Assembly: GCA_963809795.1 (NCBI GenBank)
Contig: CAWELN010000009.1
Coordinates: 434,001 to 498,000, forward strand
Length of the DNA stretch: 64,000 nucleotides
Reading direction: 5' to 3'
DNA from: DASUAS01 sp963809795
Lineage (GTDB): Bacteria > Actinomycetota > Acidimicrobiia > IMCC26256 > DASPTH01
Part shown: one piece after another, positions 34,389 to 43,788 of the stretch
How positions within the stretch are numbered: the stretch's first letter is position 1
Layout of the letters: each line of letters starts with the position of its first letter
The notes under the pieces: generated by a model
What the model was told of the DNA's origin: nothing
Database searches by the model: none
Seen by the model: the letters and a program-made list of their open reading frames with translations, nothing else
Translations under genes and position numbers: made by a program

Positions 34389-35563
34389 GGCTCCCTCGGC
34401 AGGCCCAGCTCGCGCTCCCCGACGATGTTGCGCTGGATCTGGTGGGACCCGCCGTAGATCGTCTCGGCCCGCGAGTACATGAACATGGTCTGGAGCGGGT
34501 CGAACGGGTGCGGCCCGGGCCGGGCCAGCATGGCGTCGGCGCCCATGACCTCCATGGCCAGCTCCCCCAGCTCCTGGTGGAACGAGGCCCAGAAGAGCTT
34601 GTACACGTTGGTCACCGGCGCGGTGGTGCCGAGCTCGAGCGAGCTCATCGTGCGCAGGAGGTTCCACCGCAGGATCCGGGCCCGGCTCCACGCGGCTGCG
34701 AGATGCTGGCGCACGACGGGGTCGTCGCGACGGCCGTTGCGCCGCGCCAGTTCGGTGATGCTCCGCAGCTCCTCTTCGAACGAGAGCTGGTACCCCACCG
34801 TCGAGAGACCGCGCTCGAAGGTGACGGTGCTCATGGCGACCCGCCACCCGCCGTCGACCTCGCCGACGACGTTCTCGGCCGCGGTACGGGCACCGTCGTA
34901 GAAGACCTCGCAGAAGTCGGTGTCACCGCCGGTGAGGTCGCGGATCGGTCGCACCTCGATCCCGGGCTGGTCCATCGGCACGAGCAGGTAGGAGATGCCG
35001 CGGTGCCGGCTGTCGGGCGCGCCCGTGCGGCACAGCACGAAGTTCCAGTGCGCGAGGTGCGCCACCGACGTCCAGATCTTGTGGCCGGAGATGACCCACT
35101 CGTCACCGTCCAGGTGCGCGCGCGTCTGCAGGTTGGCGAGGTCGGACCCGGCGTCGGGCTCCGAGTAGCCCTGGCACCAGCGCACGGTCCCGTCGAGGAT
35201 GCCGGGCAGGAACCGGCGCTGCTGGGCCTCGGACCCGTGGGCGATGAGCGTGGGCCCGAGCAGCCAGTCGCCCACCACGCCGATGCGCCCGGGCCCGCCG
35301 GCGCGCAGGTACTCGTCCCAGAAGATCAGCTGCCGGCTCAGGCTCAGGTCGAGCCCACCGACCTCCTTCGGCCAGGCCATGCCGATGAACCCGGCGCGTC
35401 CGAGCTCGCGCTCCCACGCGATGCGGGCGTCGACGGCTTCGTATTCACGCCCCGGGGCTCCCTGGTCGCGCACGGCGGCGAAGTCGCCGTCGAGGCGGTC
35501 GGTGAGCCACTGGCGGAGCTCGTCGGCGAAGGCGCGGTCCTCGGCGGAGAACTGGAGGTCCAT
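34385..35563 (-). CDS. Acyl-CoA dehydrogenase
   Basis: This 392-residue FAD enzyme introduces an alpha,beta double bond into an acyl-CoA. The N-terminal helix domain (LQFSAEDRAFADELRQWL), FIGMAWPKEVGG, the FAD-binding CQGYSEPDAGSDLANLQTRA and WVISGHKIWTSVAH, and the C-terminal MYSRAETIYGGSHQIQRNIVGERELGLP are all standard. The last segment has IYGGSHQIQRNI, the typical end of family members. The catalytic base is not at a place I can assign safely. It lies between the SDR (3-nt gap) and the CoA-transferase fusion (ATGA overlap), so the three are co-translated. Confidence 0.9.
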   Translation of the reverse strand: MDLQFSAEDRAFADELRQWLTDRLDGDFAAVRDQGAPGREYEAVDARIAWERELGRAGFIGMAWPKEVGGLDLSLSRQLIFWDEYLRAGGPGRIGVVGDWLLGPTLIAHGSEAQQRRFLPGILDGTVRWCQGYSEPDAGSDLANLQTRAHLDGDEWVISGHKIWTSVAHLAHWNFVLCRTGAPDSRHRGISYLLVPMDQPGIEVRPIRDLTGGDTDFCEVFYDGARTAAENVVGEVDGGWRVAMSTVTFERGLSTVGYQLSFEEELRSITELARRNGRRDDPVVRQHLAAAWSRARILRWNLLRTMSSLELGTTAPVTNVYKLFWASFHQELGELAMEVMGADAMLARPGPHPFDPLQTMFMYSRAETIYGGSHQIQRNIVGERELGLPREP

Positions 35564-35566
35564 CCG

Positions 35567-36389
35567 CTAGGCGCCGGCGGCCTCGGGGTCGGTGAACGCC
35601 TTGTTCTTCTCGATCTGCAGCCCGAGGTCGGTGCCCCAGGGGATGGGGCCGCCGGGCGGCCGGATCACGATGTCCTCCACCTCGGTCTCGCGGTGGCGCA
35701 AGCGCGGGCGCCAGCAACTCGACGATGAGCTCGCCGAGATCAGGGGCGCTCATGAACTTCTCGGTGCCGCGAGCGAACCGCAGCATCTGCGGCAGCATGC
35801 GGGCGGTGATCTCGGGGTCGTAGTCCAGCGCGATCGCAGTACCGGCGGTCGGCCCGACCGCGATGCGCAGGAAGCGCGTGTCCGGGAACTCCATCCGGAG
35901 CCCGTCGACGCCCTGGTCGAGCGCGGCCTTCGACGCTGCGTAGTGCACCATGCCCGGGTACGCGCCGCCGACGCTGTCGGACCCGAGGTACGCGACGATG
36001 CCGCCGGGGTCGAGCCGCGACGCGGCGCCGGTGAGCAGCATCAGCGCGCCGATGGTGTTGGTCGCGAACACGTCGTGGAGGGTCTCGGGCGGCGTCTCGT
36101 CCATGGGCATCAACGGCGAGACCCCGCTGGCGAACACCACGAGGTCGAGGCCGCCGAGCGCGCCGATGGTCTCGTCGAGGATCCGGGTGCAGTCGGCCGG
36201 CTCGCGGACGTCGCCGGCCACGACCACGCCCCCGCCGGCCTCCTCGACCGCGTCCTCGAGCTTGTCGCGGCTGCGGGCGCAGAACACGACCCGGCCTCCG
36301 GCCTTGACCGCCTCGGCGGCGACGCAGCGGCCGATCCCGGTCGAGGAGCCGACGACCAGCACCCGTGCGCCCGCCAGATCCGCCGCCAT
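35567..36389 (-). CDS. Short-chain dehydrogenase/reductase, frameshifted near the C-terminus
   Basis: This SDR of about 273 residues has VLVVGSSTGIGRCVAAEA at the N-terminus, DLVVFASGVSP in place of the usual NNAG, and the catalytic Tyr and Lys in MVHYAASKAALDQGV. The frame changes once at about 35715. The alternative frame gives the C-terminus EVEDIVIRPPGGPIPWGTDLG and a TAG at 35567. ATG 36389 has a GGGAGGT site and is divergent from the molybdopterin oxidoreductase, with operator site 3 between them. It leads an operon with the acyl-CoA dehydrogenase and CoA-transferase. Confidence 0.75.
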
Positions 36390-36417
36390 CGCTACCTCCC
36401 CCGTGCCCCCCGGTGAT

Positions 36418-36430
36418 GGATCATGTATAC
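36418..36430. promoter_or_regulatory. Cluster operator site 3 (SDR / molybdopterin oxidoreductase divergent promoter)
   Basis: GGATC-ATG-TATAC matches the motif with one mismatch. It lies in a 100-base divergent gap in which both flanking genes have nearly mirror-image GGGGGAGGT ribosome sites. Confidence 0.55.
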
Positions 36431-36489
36431 AACATCCCACCGAAACGTCGACGGGCGATCGCCGACCGGCGACGTGGGGGAGGTGGCGG

Positions 36490-38685
36490 ATGACCCGGAC
36501 CACGCACACGACGATCTGCCGCTTCTGCCACGCGTACTGCGGCATCGAGGTCGAGGTCGAGGACAACCGCGTGCTCGCGGTCCACGGCGACCCGAACCAC
36601 GCGGTCTCGCAGGGCTTCACGTGCGAGAAGGGACGGCAGCTCCCGGCGCAGCACCACGACCCCGCGCGTCTCCGCGCGACGTTGCGGCGCCGATCCGACG
36701 GTGGTTTCGACGAGCTCCCGAGCGAGCAGGCGATGGACGAGGTGGCGGCGAAGCTGCAGGCGATCATCGCCGAGCACGGGCCCCGGTCGGTCGCGCTCTA
36801 CAACGGCACGAAGTCGTGGGCGAACGTGTCGTTCGCGCTCGGCCTGAGCTGGCTCGAGGGCATCGGCTCGCCGTCCTTCTACACCACCGTCACCGTCGAC
36901 CAGCCGGCGAAGAGCATGGCCGGCGCGCTGCACGGCTACTGGCAGGGAGGCCTCCACCGCATCGAGGACTCCGACGTCGTCCTGTTCGTCGGCACGAACC
37001 CGCTCCAGTCGTTCCTGGTCGAGGGCGTGAAGCTCCCCTGCCCGAACGCGCTCACGTACCTCCGGCAGTACGTGCAGCGGGGGCTCGACGTCATCGTGAT
37101 CGACCCGCGGCGCACGGAGACCGCCCACCACGCGGCGATGCACCTGGCGGTGAAGCCGGGCGAGGATCCGACGCTGCTGGCGGGGATGGTGCGGTTGATC
37201 CTCGACGAGGAGCTGTACGACCGCGACTTCGTGGCCGCGAATGCGGCGCGGCTCGAGCAGCTGCGCGCCGCGGTCGAGCCGTTCACGCTCGACTACGTCG
37301 CCCGCCGAACGGGGGTCGCGGCCGCCGACGTGGCCGCCGCCGCCCGCCGCTTCGCCCGCGGGCCGCGGGGCGCGGCGGTCGCCGGCACCGGACCCAACAT
37401 GGCGCCCCACCCACTCGCCACCGAGATGCTCGTCTGCGCGCTCAACACGCTGTGCGGGCGCTACGGGCGCGCCGGCGACGCGGTGAACCACGCCGGGGTG
37501 CTCGGCACCGCCTACCAGCCCCGAGAGGGCGCGCTGCCGCCACGCGAGTTCTGGGGCTACCTCGAGCAACCGCGCGTGCGCGGCCTGCGCACCCTCAACT
37601 GGGAGCAGCCGTCCGCCGCGCTGTGCGACGAGATCCTGACGCCGGGGGACGGGCAGGTGCGCGCGCTCATCTGCAACGGAGGCAACCCCGCGGTCGCGTT
37701 CCCCGACCAGGAGAAGGTGGTGCGCGCGCTCCGGTCGCTCGATCTCCTCGTGTGCCTCGACGTGCGACTCGGTCCGACCCCGCAGCTCGCTGACTACGTG
37801 TTCGGCTGCAAGCTGTCGCTCGAGAAGCCCGACTACACCCGTCACCTCGAGTGGTACTTCCCGGTCCCGTTCGCGCAGTACACGCCCGCGATCCTCGAGG
37901 CCGAGGGCGACGTCATCGACGAGTGGGAGCTGTTCTGGGGCCTCGCGCACCGGATGCGCGTGCCGCTCGCGCTCGGCCGGGCGCCGATGGGGCCGCCGGT
38001 CGCCGACCCCCGTGCCGTCGACATCGACGTGAAGCCGACGACCGACGAGCTCATGGAGCTCGAGGCGGCCGACGCGCGGGTCCCGCTCGCGGAGGTCAAG
38101 CCACATCCGAGCGGGCACGTGTTCGAGTCGGCGCGCATGACGATCGGCCCCCGCCGCCCCGAGGCCGCGCGGTTCGACCTGGCGCCGCCGCTCTTCCTCG
38201 ACGACCTCGCGGCGGTGGCGCGCGAGCCCGTGCTCGACGGTGGCGGCTACCGGGTCGGCGAGCACTACACCCATCGGCTCGCCAGCCGCCGCCTGCGTCA
38301 GGTGTTCAACTCGACCGGGGTGCACCTCGCCGGGCTCAACCGACGCGGGCCCGGCAACCCGGCCTACCTGAGTCCCGCCGACATGGCGGCGGCCGGTCTC
38401 GCCGACGGCGACCTCGTCGAGATCGTGTCCGAGCACGGCTCGATCGTCGGCGTCGCCCGCACCGACGACTGCCTCCTGCCCGGCGTGGTGTCCATGGCCC
38501 ATGCGTGGGGTGCGCTCCCGGGCGACGATGACCTCGCCGCCCACCCGGAGGCGGGCGCGTGCACGAACCGCCTCGTCGCCAACGACAGTGACTTCGAACC
38601 GCTCATCGGCCAGTGCCGGCAGAGCGCCATCCCCGTGAACCTGCGGCCCGTGCGCCGGGCCGCCCGAGAGGAGCACTCGTCATGA
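36490..38685 (+). CDS. Molybdopterin oxidoreductase (bis-MGD, [4Fe-4S])
   Basis: This 731-residue enzyme is of the DMSO-reductase superfamily. The N-terminal motif C-x2-C-x3-C-x27-C (CRFCHAYCGIEV ... FTCEKGRQLP) binds a [4Fe-4S] cluster. GTNPLQSF, IVIDPRRTETAHHA and GNPAVAFPDQ are cofactor-binding segments, and the C-terminal cap has LNRRGPGNPAYLSPADMAAAGL. No Tat signal is present, so it works in the cytoplasm. The reaction is unknown; relatives oxidise or hydroxylate small molecules or use formate. The P450 start overlaps its stop (ATGA), so the two may work in sequence. It is a paralog of the gene at 41499-43730. Confidence 0.85.
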   Translation: MTRTTHTTICRFCHAYCGIEVEVEDNRVLAVHGDPNHAVSQGFTCEKGRQLPAQHHDPARLRATLRRRSDGGFDELPSEQAMDEVAAKLQAIIAEHGPRSVALYNGTKSWANVSFALGLSWLEGIGSPSFYTTVTVDQPAKSMAGALHGYWQGGLHRIEDSDVVLFVGTNPLQSFLVEGVKLPCPNALTYLRQYVQRGLDVIVIDPRRTETAHHAAMHLAVKPGEDPTLLAGMVRLILDEELYDRDFVAANAARLEQLRAAVEPFTLDYVARRTGVAAADVAAAARRFARGPRGAAVAGTGPNMAPHPLATEMLVCALNTLCGRYGRAGDAVNHAGVLGTAYQPREGALPPREFWGYLEQPRVRGLRTLNWEQPSAALCDEILTPGDGQVRALICNGGNPAVAFPDQEKVVRALRSLDLLVCLDVRLGPTPQLADYVFGCKLSLEKPDYTRHLEWYFPVPFAQYTPAILEAEGDVIDEWELFWGLAHRMRVPLALGRAPMGPPVADPRAVDIDVKPTTDELMELEAADARVPLAEVKPHPSGHVFESARMTIGPRRPEAARFDLAPPLFLDDLAAVAREPVLDGGGYRVGEHYTHRLASRRLRQVFNSTGVHLAGLNRRGPGNPAYLSPADMAAAGLADGDLVEIVSEHGSIVGVARTDDCLLPGVVSMAHAWGALPGDDDLAAHPEAGACTNRLVANDSDFEPLIGQCRQSAIPVNLRPVRRAAREEHSS

Positions 38686-39878
38686 TCGACTGGGAACCGC
38701 ACGCCGAAGAGTTCCGGCTGAACCCGTACCCGCTGTACCGGCAGCTACGCGACGAGATGCCGCTCTACCACAACGAGGAGCGCGGGTTCTACGCGCTCAC
38801 GCGCTTCGACGATTGCTGGAACGCGCTCGTCGACACCAAGCGCTTCTCGAGCGCCGACGGCGTCTCGCTCGAGAAGTACGAGGTCGGCCAGAAGCTCATG
38901 ATCCTCATGGACCCGCCGCGCCACACGTGGCACCGCAAGGTCATGAGCCACATGTTCACCCCCCGCGTGATCGCCAACCTCGAGCCGGGCATCCGCGCCA
39001 CGTGCGTGCAGCTGCTCGACGACCTCCGCGACCGCGACGAGTTCGACGTGGTCGAGGACTTCTCGATGCTGCTCCCCCTCTCCGTGATCGCCGAGCTCAT
39101 CGGCCTGCCCGACGAGTACCGGCTCACCGCGAAGCGGCTCAGCCACCTCACCGCACAGCGGGTGAGCTCCAACGCCGCGCCCGAGGCGGCGATCGCGGCG
39201 TCGCTCGAGCTCAACGACTACCTCCTGGAGGAGACCAAGCGCCGCCGCCGGCACCTCGGCGACGACCTCATCAGCACGATCATGACCACGCCGATGATCG
39301 ACGACACCGGGGCCGAGCACTACCTCGACGACGAGCAGATCGCCGCCTTCTTCTTCGAATTCACGTTCGCCGGCAACGACACCACGACGCGTTCGATCGC
39401 CAACGGCGTGGTGGGCCTCGCCTGGTACCCGGACCAGCGCCGCGAGCTCGTCGACGACCTCTCGCTCGTCCCGAACGGCGTCGAGGAGCTCGTCCGGTGG
39501 GACACGCCGTCGCACTACCTCGGGCGCACCACCACCGAGGACGTCGAGCTGCCGTACGGCACCATCCCGGCCGGTTCGACGGTCGCGGTGGTGCTGGCGT
39601 CCGCCAACCACGACGAGCGCATGTACGAGGAACCCGAGCTCCTCGACATCCGCCGGCACTTCGACCGCAAGCTCGCGTTCGGCATCGGCCCGCACGTGTG
39701 CATCGGCGCCGCGCTCGCCCGGTTGGAGCTGCGGATCGCGTTCGAGGAGTTCCTCCGGCGCTTCCGCGACTTCCACGTCGCCGACACCGGATGCGTGCAG
39801 GACATGTCGGGGCAGAACCGCGGGCTCTTCCACCTGCCCCTCGTGATCGACCGCGCCAGCACCACGGTCGGCGCGTAG
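38682..39878 (+). CDS. Cytochrome P450 (first of three)
   Basis: This 398-residue soluble bacterial P450 has an I-helix FAGNDTTTRS at about residue 235, ExxR in EELVRW, and the heme loop FGIGPHVCIGAALARLE with the axial Cys. The pattern RTTTEDVELPYGTIPAG between them is typical of CYP families such as CYP125/142/CYP107-like. It inserts an oxygen atom into a substrate using ferredoxin electrons. Start ATG 38682 overlaps the molybdenum enzyme stop. No ferredoxin or reductase gene is in the neighbourhood, so redox partners come from elsewhere. Confidence 0.9.
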   Translation: MIDWEPHAEEFRLNPYPLYRQLRDEMPLYHNEERGFYALTRFDDCWNALVDTKRFSSADGVSLEKYEVGQKLMILMDPPRHTWHRKVMSHMFTPRVIANLEPGIRATCVQLLDDLRDRDEFDVVEDFSMLLPLSVIAELIGLPDEYRLTAKRLSHLTAQRVSSNAAPEAAIAASLELNDYLLEETKRRRRHLGDDLISTIMTTPMIDDTGAEHYLDDEQIAAFFFEFTFAGNDTTTRSIANGVVGLAWYPDQRRELVDDLSLVPNGVEELVRWDTPSHYLGRTTTEDVELPYGTIPAGSTVAVVLASANHDERMYEEPELLDIRRHFDRKLAFGIGPHVCIGAALARLELRIAFEEFLRRFRDFHVADTGCVQDMSGQNRGLFHLPLVIDRASTTVGA

Positions 39879-39888
39879 TCGTACCCGG

Positions 39889-41502
39889 TCAGGTTCGCCG
39901 GACGACGTCGACGGTCCCGGCGGTGCCGTCGATGCGGATGGTGTCGCCGGTGTGGAGCCGGCTGGTGCCGACGACGGTGTTGATCACGCACGGGACGCCG
40001 AGCTCCCGGGCGACGATGGCGCCGTGGCTCATCGGCCCCCCGACGTCGATGACCAGCGCGGCGGCGACGAGGAAGTGGCCGACCCAGCTCGGGTCGGTCG
40101 CCGCGCACACCAGGATCTCCCCGGGCTCGAGCGGTTCGCTCGTCGCCGGGTCGAGCACCACCCGCGCCACCCCCTCGACCACGCCCGGGCTCACCCCCAG
40201 CCCCTCGATCACGCCGGTGGCGTGATCGTCGGAGTCCGCGTGGGGGATCGGCGTCGGCGTCCCCACGAACATCACCGGTAGGTCGAAGGTCTCGTACTCC
40301 GCCGCCAGGCCCTTGCGGTACGCGACCCGCTCGCGGAGATCGGGTGCCTCGGTGGTGACGAACTCGGCGGCCAGGAGATGGAACACGTCCTCGGGGTCGT
40401 CGAGCCGGCCGCGGTCCGCGAGGGAGCGTCCCATCGTGCGCGCCGCGGCGCGCGCGACGTCGAGCGAGCGCTGCGAGACCACCTTCACGTGCTCGCGCAG
40501 GACGGTGAAGCGGCGGGCGTCGGCGATCGCCTGCACCGCCGCGTCACGTGCCTCGCCGCGCAGCGCATCGAGCAGCTCCCGTTCGGCGTCGACCCGGTCC
40601 TGCACGCGCGCCCGACCGGTCGCCTCCGGACCGTCCGGTTCCGGCATCGACGCCATCGCGTCGAGCAGCGGCCGCAGCAGGCCCGGGTCCTCCCGCCACA
40701 CGGTGGCGTAGAGGTCGGCGGCCCGGTTGCCCTGGTAGCCGTATTCGTGGAGGAACTTCTCCATCGTGACGTCGCCGTGGGCGAGCGCCCACATCGCCGC
40801 CGACATCTCGTCGTCGTGGGTGTCGCCGTACCCGCCGTTGAGGCGCGCGAGCAGCTCGGGCCGGCCCGCGGTCTGACAGGCCGTCAGCAACGCGACGAAC
40901 GCCTCGCCCGCGAACGTGGTGACGTGGGTCATCACGATCGCGCCCTCGAGAAAGTGGTCCCACGCCTCCTGCCACCGCCCGGGCGCGCCGTCGACGTCGG
41001 CCAGCACGTCGGGCGCGGTGGACGCCCGCCAGAACGACTCGACGTCGCGGTAGAGGTCCCGGGCCCGCGGTTCGATGCGAGCCCGCACCTGGGGGTCGCG
41101 AGCGGCGATCAACGCGTGCCGGTCGGTCGTCGGGTTGCGCCCGACGTCCTCGCGCACGTACCCGAGGAGCCCGAACTCGATCTCGGCCGCCGCGGTCTCC
41201 GACACCCGGTCGCCGAACGCGCACATGGTGTCGACGTTCACCGCCAGACGTCCCGTGAACACGGCCATCACGCGCTCGTCGGCGACGTCGGACTCACCGG
41301 CTTCGGCCTCGGTGATCGCCCCGCGCTCGGCGTACGCGCCGCGGATGCCGAGCTCGCCCGCGCGCACCACGAAGTCGTAGTGCAGCGGTGTGACCACACC
41401 CGGGAACGCCTCTCCCACGTTGTTGCGGGTCCACTGCGTCGTCGGCGCGCTGACCGAGTCGAGCGGGTTGGGGTACGGCACGTCGTCGGGGCCGGTCGTC
41501 AT
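39889..41502 (-). CDS. PEP-synthase-like phosphohistidine-domain protein without ATP-grasp
   Basis: This 537-residue protein ends with the PEP-utilising mobile domain: GGPMSHGAIVARELGVPCVINT holds the phosphorylatable His and the conserved AIVARELG. The N-terminal 400 residues are mainly helical (for example RWQEAWDHFLEGAIVMTH) and resemble the substrate-binding part of rifampin phosphotransferase or phenylphosphate synthase subunit 1. The ATP-grasp domain normally present in PEP synthase and rifampin phosphotransferase is missing and not encoded nearby. Start ATG 41502 overlaps the stop of the molybdopterin oxidoreductase (ATGA). It could phosphorylate a hydroxyl group of the pathway substrate with a partner ATPase; this is inferred. 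Confidence 0.75.
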   Translation of the reverse strand: MTTGPDDVPYPNPLDSVSAPTTQWTRNNVGEAFPGVVTPLHYDFVVRAGELGIRGAYAERGAITEAEAGESDVADERVMAVFTGRLAVNVDTMCAFGDRVSETAAAEIEFGLLGYVREDVGRNPTTDRHALIAARDPQVRARIEPRARDLYRDVESFWRASTAPDVLADVDGAPGRWQEAWDHFLEGAIVMTHVTTFAGEAFVALLTACQTAGRPELLARLNGGYGDTHDDEMSAAMWALAHGDVTMEKFLHEYGYQGNRAADLYATVWREDPGLLRPLLDAMASMPEPDGPEATGRARVQDRVDAERELLDALRGEARDAAVQAIADARRFTVLREHVKVVSQRSLDVARAAARTMGRSLADRGRLDDPEDVFHLLAAEFVTTEAPDLRERVAYRKGLAAEYETFDLPVMFVGTPTPIPHADSDDHATGVIEGLGVSPGVVEGVARVVLDPATSEPLEPGEILVCAATDPSWVGHFLVAAALVIDVGGPMSHGAIVARELGVPCVINTVVGTSRLHTGDTIRIDGTAGTVDVVRRT

Positions 41503-43730
41503 CGCGCCACTCCGGCGCCGACGGCGTCGCCGGCCGTACGTGCAGGCGCGTGCGGGCGGACGGCCACCGGGATGTTGCTCATCACCGGTTGCCCGCTGTA
41601 CGGATCCCACTGGTCGGTGACGTCGATGAGGCGTGAGGTGTTGCCGCCGATGTCGCGGACGTCCTCGTCGTGCTCGGCCACGTCGCCCCAGGCATGGCTC
41701 ATCGCGACCAGTCCACGCCGGATGGTGTCGTCGGCCTCGACGACGCCGAGGATCGTGGCGCGGGCCGAGCTGATCTCGGCGACCTCGCCGCTCTCCAATC
41801 CGAGCTGCGCCAGGTCGTCCGGATGCATGAAGGCCGGGTTCGTGCGCTCCTGCGCCTGCAGGCGCGGTGCGGTCATGCCCCCCGAGTTGTAGCGCGTGTT
41901 CATGCGCCGGCCGACGAGCCGGAACGGGTACCGGTCGTCGGCCCACGACGCGAGGTCGCCGCTCGGGCGCGCGCTCAGCTCGCGCAGGTCGCGCATCATG
42001 AGGTCGTTGGCCAGGTCGAGGCGCGCCTCCCACCCGTCCATCTTGGGCAGCACCACCGACGACGGCTCCTCGAACACCGCGCCGTGCGGGAACTCCGCGA
42101 CCTCGGCCAGCGGGATGCGGGCCTTCGACGTGAGGAGCGTCAGCAGCTCGTCGGCGGTGGGCTTGACGTCCATCGGGATCGGAAGGGTGGCGCCGGTCGG
42201 TCCGTTGAAGTCGACCGGACGGACCTCGAGCGCGAGCCCCATGCGCTGCGCGAGCCCGTAGAAGAACTCCCACTCCGGGATCACGTCCGAGCCTTCCGGC
42301 GGGTCGACGATCGCGGGCGTGTACTGCGCCCACGGCTTCGGCAAGCCGTACCCGGGTGCGTACGCCGGGAGCATGTCGACGTAGTTGGTCATGCCCGGCA
42401 CCTCGAGCGACAGCGTCGGCGCGATCACGTAGTGCGCCAGCTTCGCCGTCGCCGACATCCACGGATCGAACTGCACCAGCAGCTCCACCGACTCGAGCGC
42501 CTCCCGCACCTTGAGCTGATCGGGCCACGCCGCCAGCGGGTTCCCGCCGCAGCTGATCAGCGCGCGGATCTGCCCGGCACCCGGTTCGAGGATCTCGTCG
42601 GCGATCGCCGCCGTCGACGGCCCGACCAGGGTGTCGCCCAGCCCGCGTACGCGGAGCTTCGGTTCGAAGCCGTACGAGGGGAACGGGCCCGACGCCTGCG
42701 CGAACCGCGGGACCGGTTCGACGAGCGTGCCCGGGTTCCACACCAGCTCGCCTTCACGGAGGTAGCGGCCGCACAGCGCGTTGAGGGCGAGGATCAGGTA
42801 CTCGAGCAGGGTGCCGCGGGCCGACGACATGCCCGGGCCGGTGCCCGCCACCGCGACGCCGCGCCCGGCGGTCGCGAACATCCGCGCCGCGGCCACGAAG
42901 TCGTCGACGGGGATGTCGGCGCGCCGGGCGACGGTCTCGGGGTCGAACGGGTCGACCGCGCGCCGCAGCTCTTCGATCCCCGTCGTCTCGGCGGCGACGA
43001 ATTCCCGGTCGAGGAGGCCTTCGTCGACGATGAGGCGGATCATGCCACCGACGATGGCGATGTCCTCGGCCGGCTTGGGCTGGAGGTAGAGGTCGGCCTG
43101 GGACGCGGTCTCGTGCCGCCGCGGGTCGATGACGATCAGCTTGAAGCCGCGCTTCTTGGCGTCGTGGAGCCACTTCCGGGGGTCGGCCTGCGGCAGGCCG
43201 GCGGCGATCGAGATCAGCGGGTTCGAGCCGATGATCATGCACACGTCGGCGGTGGCCGGGCCCTGGTGCAGCGCCATCCACACGCCCATGAGCCCCTGGG
43301 CGATGGTCTTGCCCGGTTGGTCGATCGACGTGGCGACCCACCCGCGCGGGTTGCCCAGGGCCTCCCGGAACGCGTTCGTCAGTGGCGCGGTCAACGCGTT
43401 CGCGAGCCCGAACGTGCCGCTGTAGAGGGCGACCGCGAGGGGGCCGTGCTCCTCGATGATGCGCCCGAGCTGCTCCGCGATCTCGTCCATGGCCTGCACG
43501 ACCGGGATGGGGGTGAACGAGCCGTCGGGCTGGCGCGCCAGGGAGTGCAGCAGGCGGTCGGGATGGGTGTGCATCTCGGGGAGGGCGCGGCCCTTGATGC
43601 AGCTGTACCCGTGGTAGATCTCGCTGCTCGGGTCGCCGCCCACCTTGACCGGCACGCCGTCGTCGACGTCGACGAGGATGGGGCACGCGCTGTGGCACAT
43701 GCGGCAGAACGACGGATGCGTCTCGGTCAT
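41499..43730 (-). CDS. Molybdopterin oxidoreductase (second paralog)
   Basis: This 743-residue bis-MGD enzyme has a cluster motif CRMCHSACPILV ... YSCIKGRALP, cofactor segments GSNPLISIAAGLP, IVIDPRRHETASQAD and GNPLAAWPDQ, and a C-terminal cap ending TDQWDPYSGQPVMSNIPVAV. It aligns by motif order with the gene at 36490-38685, and both have a DQPxK stretch where the active-site loop should be. No signal peptide is visible. It is transcribed with the phosphohistidine-domain protein under operator site 4, divergent from an uncharacterised gene. The substrate is unknown. Confidence 0.85.
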   Translation of the reverse strand: MTETHPSFCRMCHSACPILVDVDDGVPVKVGGDPSSEIYHGYSCIKGRALPEMHTHPDRLLHSLARQPDGSFTPIPVVQAMDEIAEQLGRIIEEHGPLAVALYSGTFGLANALTAPLTNAFREALGNPRGWVATSIDQPGKTIAQGLMGVWMALHQGPATADVCMIIGSNPLISIAAGLPQADPRKWLHDAKKRGFKLIVIDPRRHETASQADLYLQPKPAEDIAIVGGMIRLIVDEGLLDREFVAAETTGIEELRRAVDPFDPETVARRADIPVDDFVAAARMFATAGRGVAVAGTGPGMSSARGTLLEYLILALNALCGRYLREGELVWNPGTLVEPVPRFAQASGPFPSYGFEPKLRVRGLGDTLVGPSTAAIADEILEPGAGQIRALISCGGNPLAAWPDQLKVREALESVELLVQFDPWMSATAKLAHYVIAPTLSLEVPGMTNYVDMLPAYAPGYGLPKPWAQYTPAIVDPPEGSDVIPEWEFFYGLAQRMGLALEVRPVDFNGPTGATLPIPMDVKPTADELLTLLTSKARIPLAEVAEFPHGAVFEEPSSVVLPKMDGWEARLDLANDLMMRDLRELSARPSGDLASWADDRYPFRLVGRRMNTRYNSGGMTAPRLQAQERTNPAFMHPDDLAQLGLESGEVAEISSARATILGVVEADDTIRRGLVAMSHAWGDVAEHDEDVRDIGGNTSRLIDVTDQWDPYSGQPVMSNIPVAVRPHAPARTAGDAVGAGVAR

Positions 43731-43772
43731 CGTGTTCCCCCCGGGCGTCGGAGCGGCGGCGCCCGGCGCTTT

Positions 43773-43785
43773 GGATAACGTATAC
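43773..43785. promoter_or_regulatory. Cluster operator site 4 (molybdopterin oxidoreductase / unknown gene divergent promoter)
   Basis: GGATA-ACG-TATAC overlaps the rightward -10 TAACGT (43776-43781), which ends 7 nt before the GTG at 43789, so the rightward mRNA is leaderless. The left gene starts 42 nt away. Confidence 0.65.
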
Positions 43786-43788
43786 ACC

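Noticed and set aside
36421..36490. GATCGCC-rich inverted repeats in front of the molybdopterin oxidoreductase as a riboswitch or Mo-cofactor RNA
   Set aside because: The stretch is too short (about 60 bases) and lacks conserved riboswitch features.
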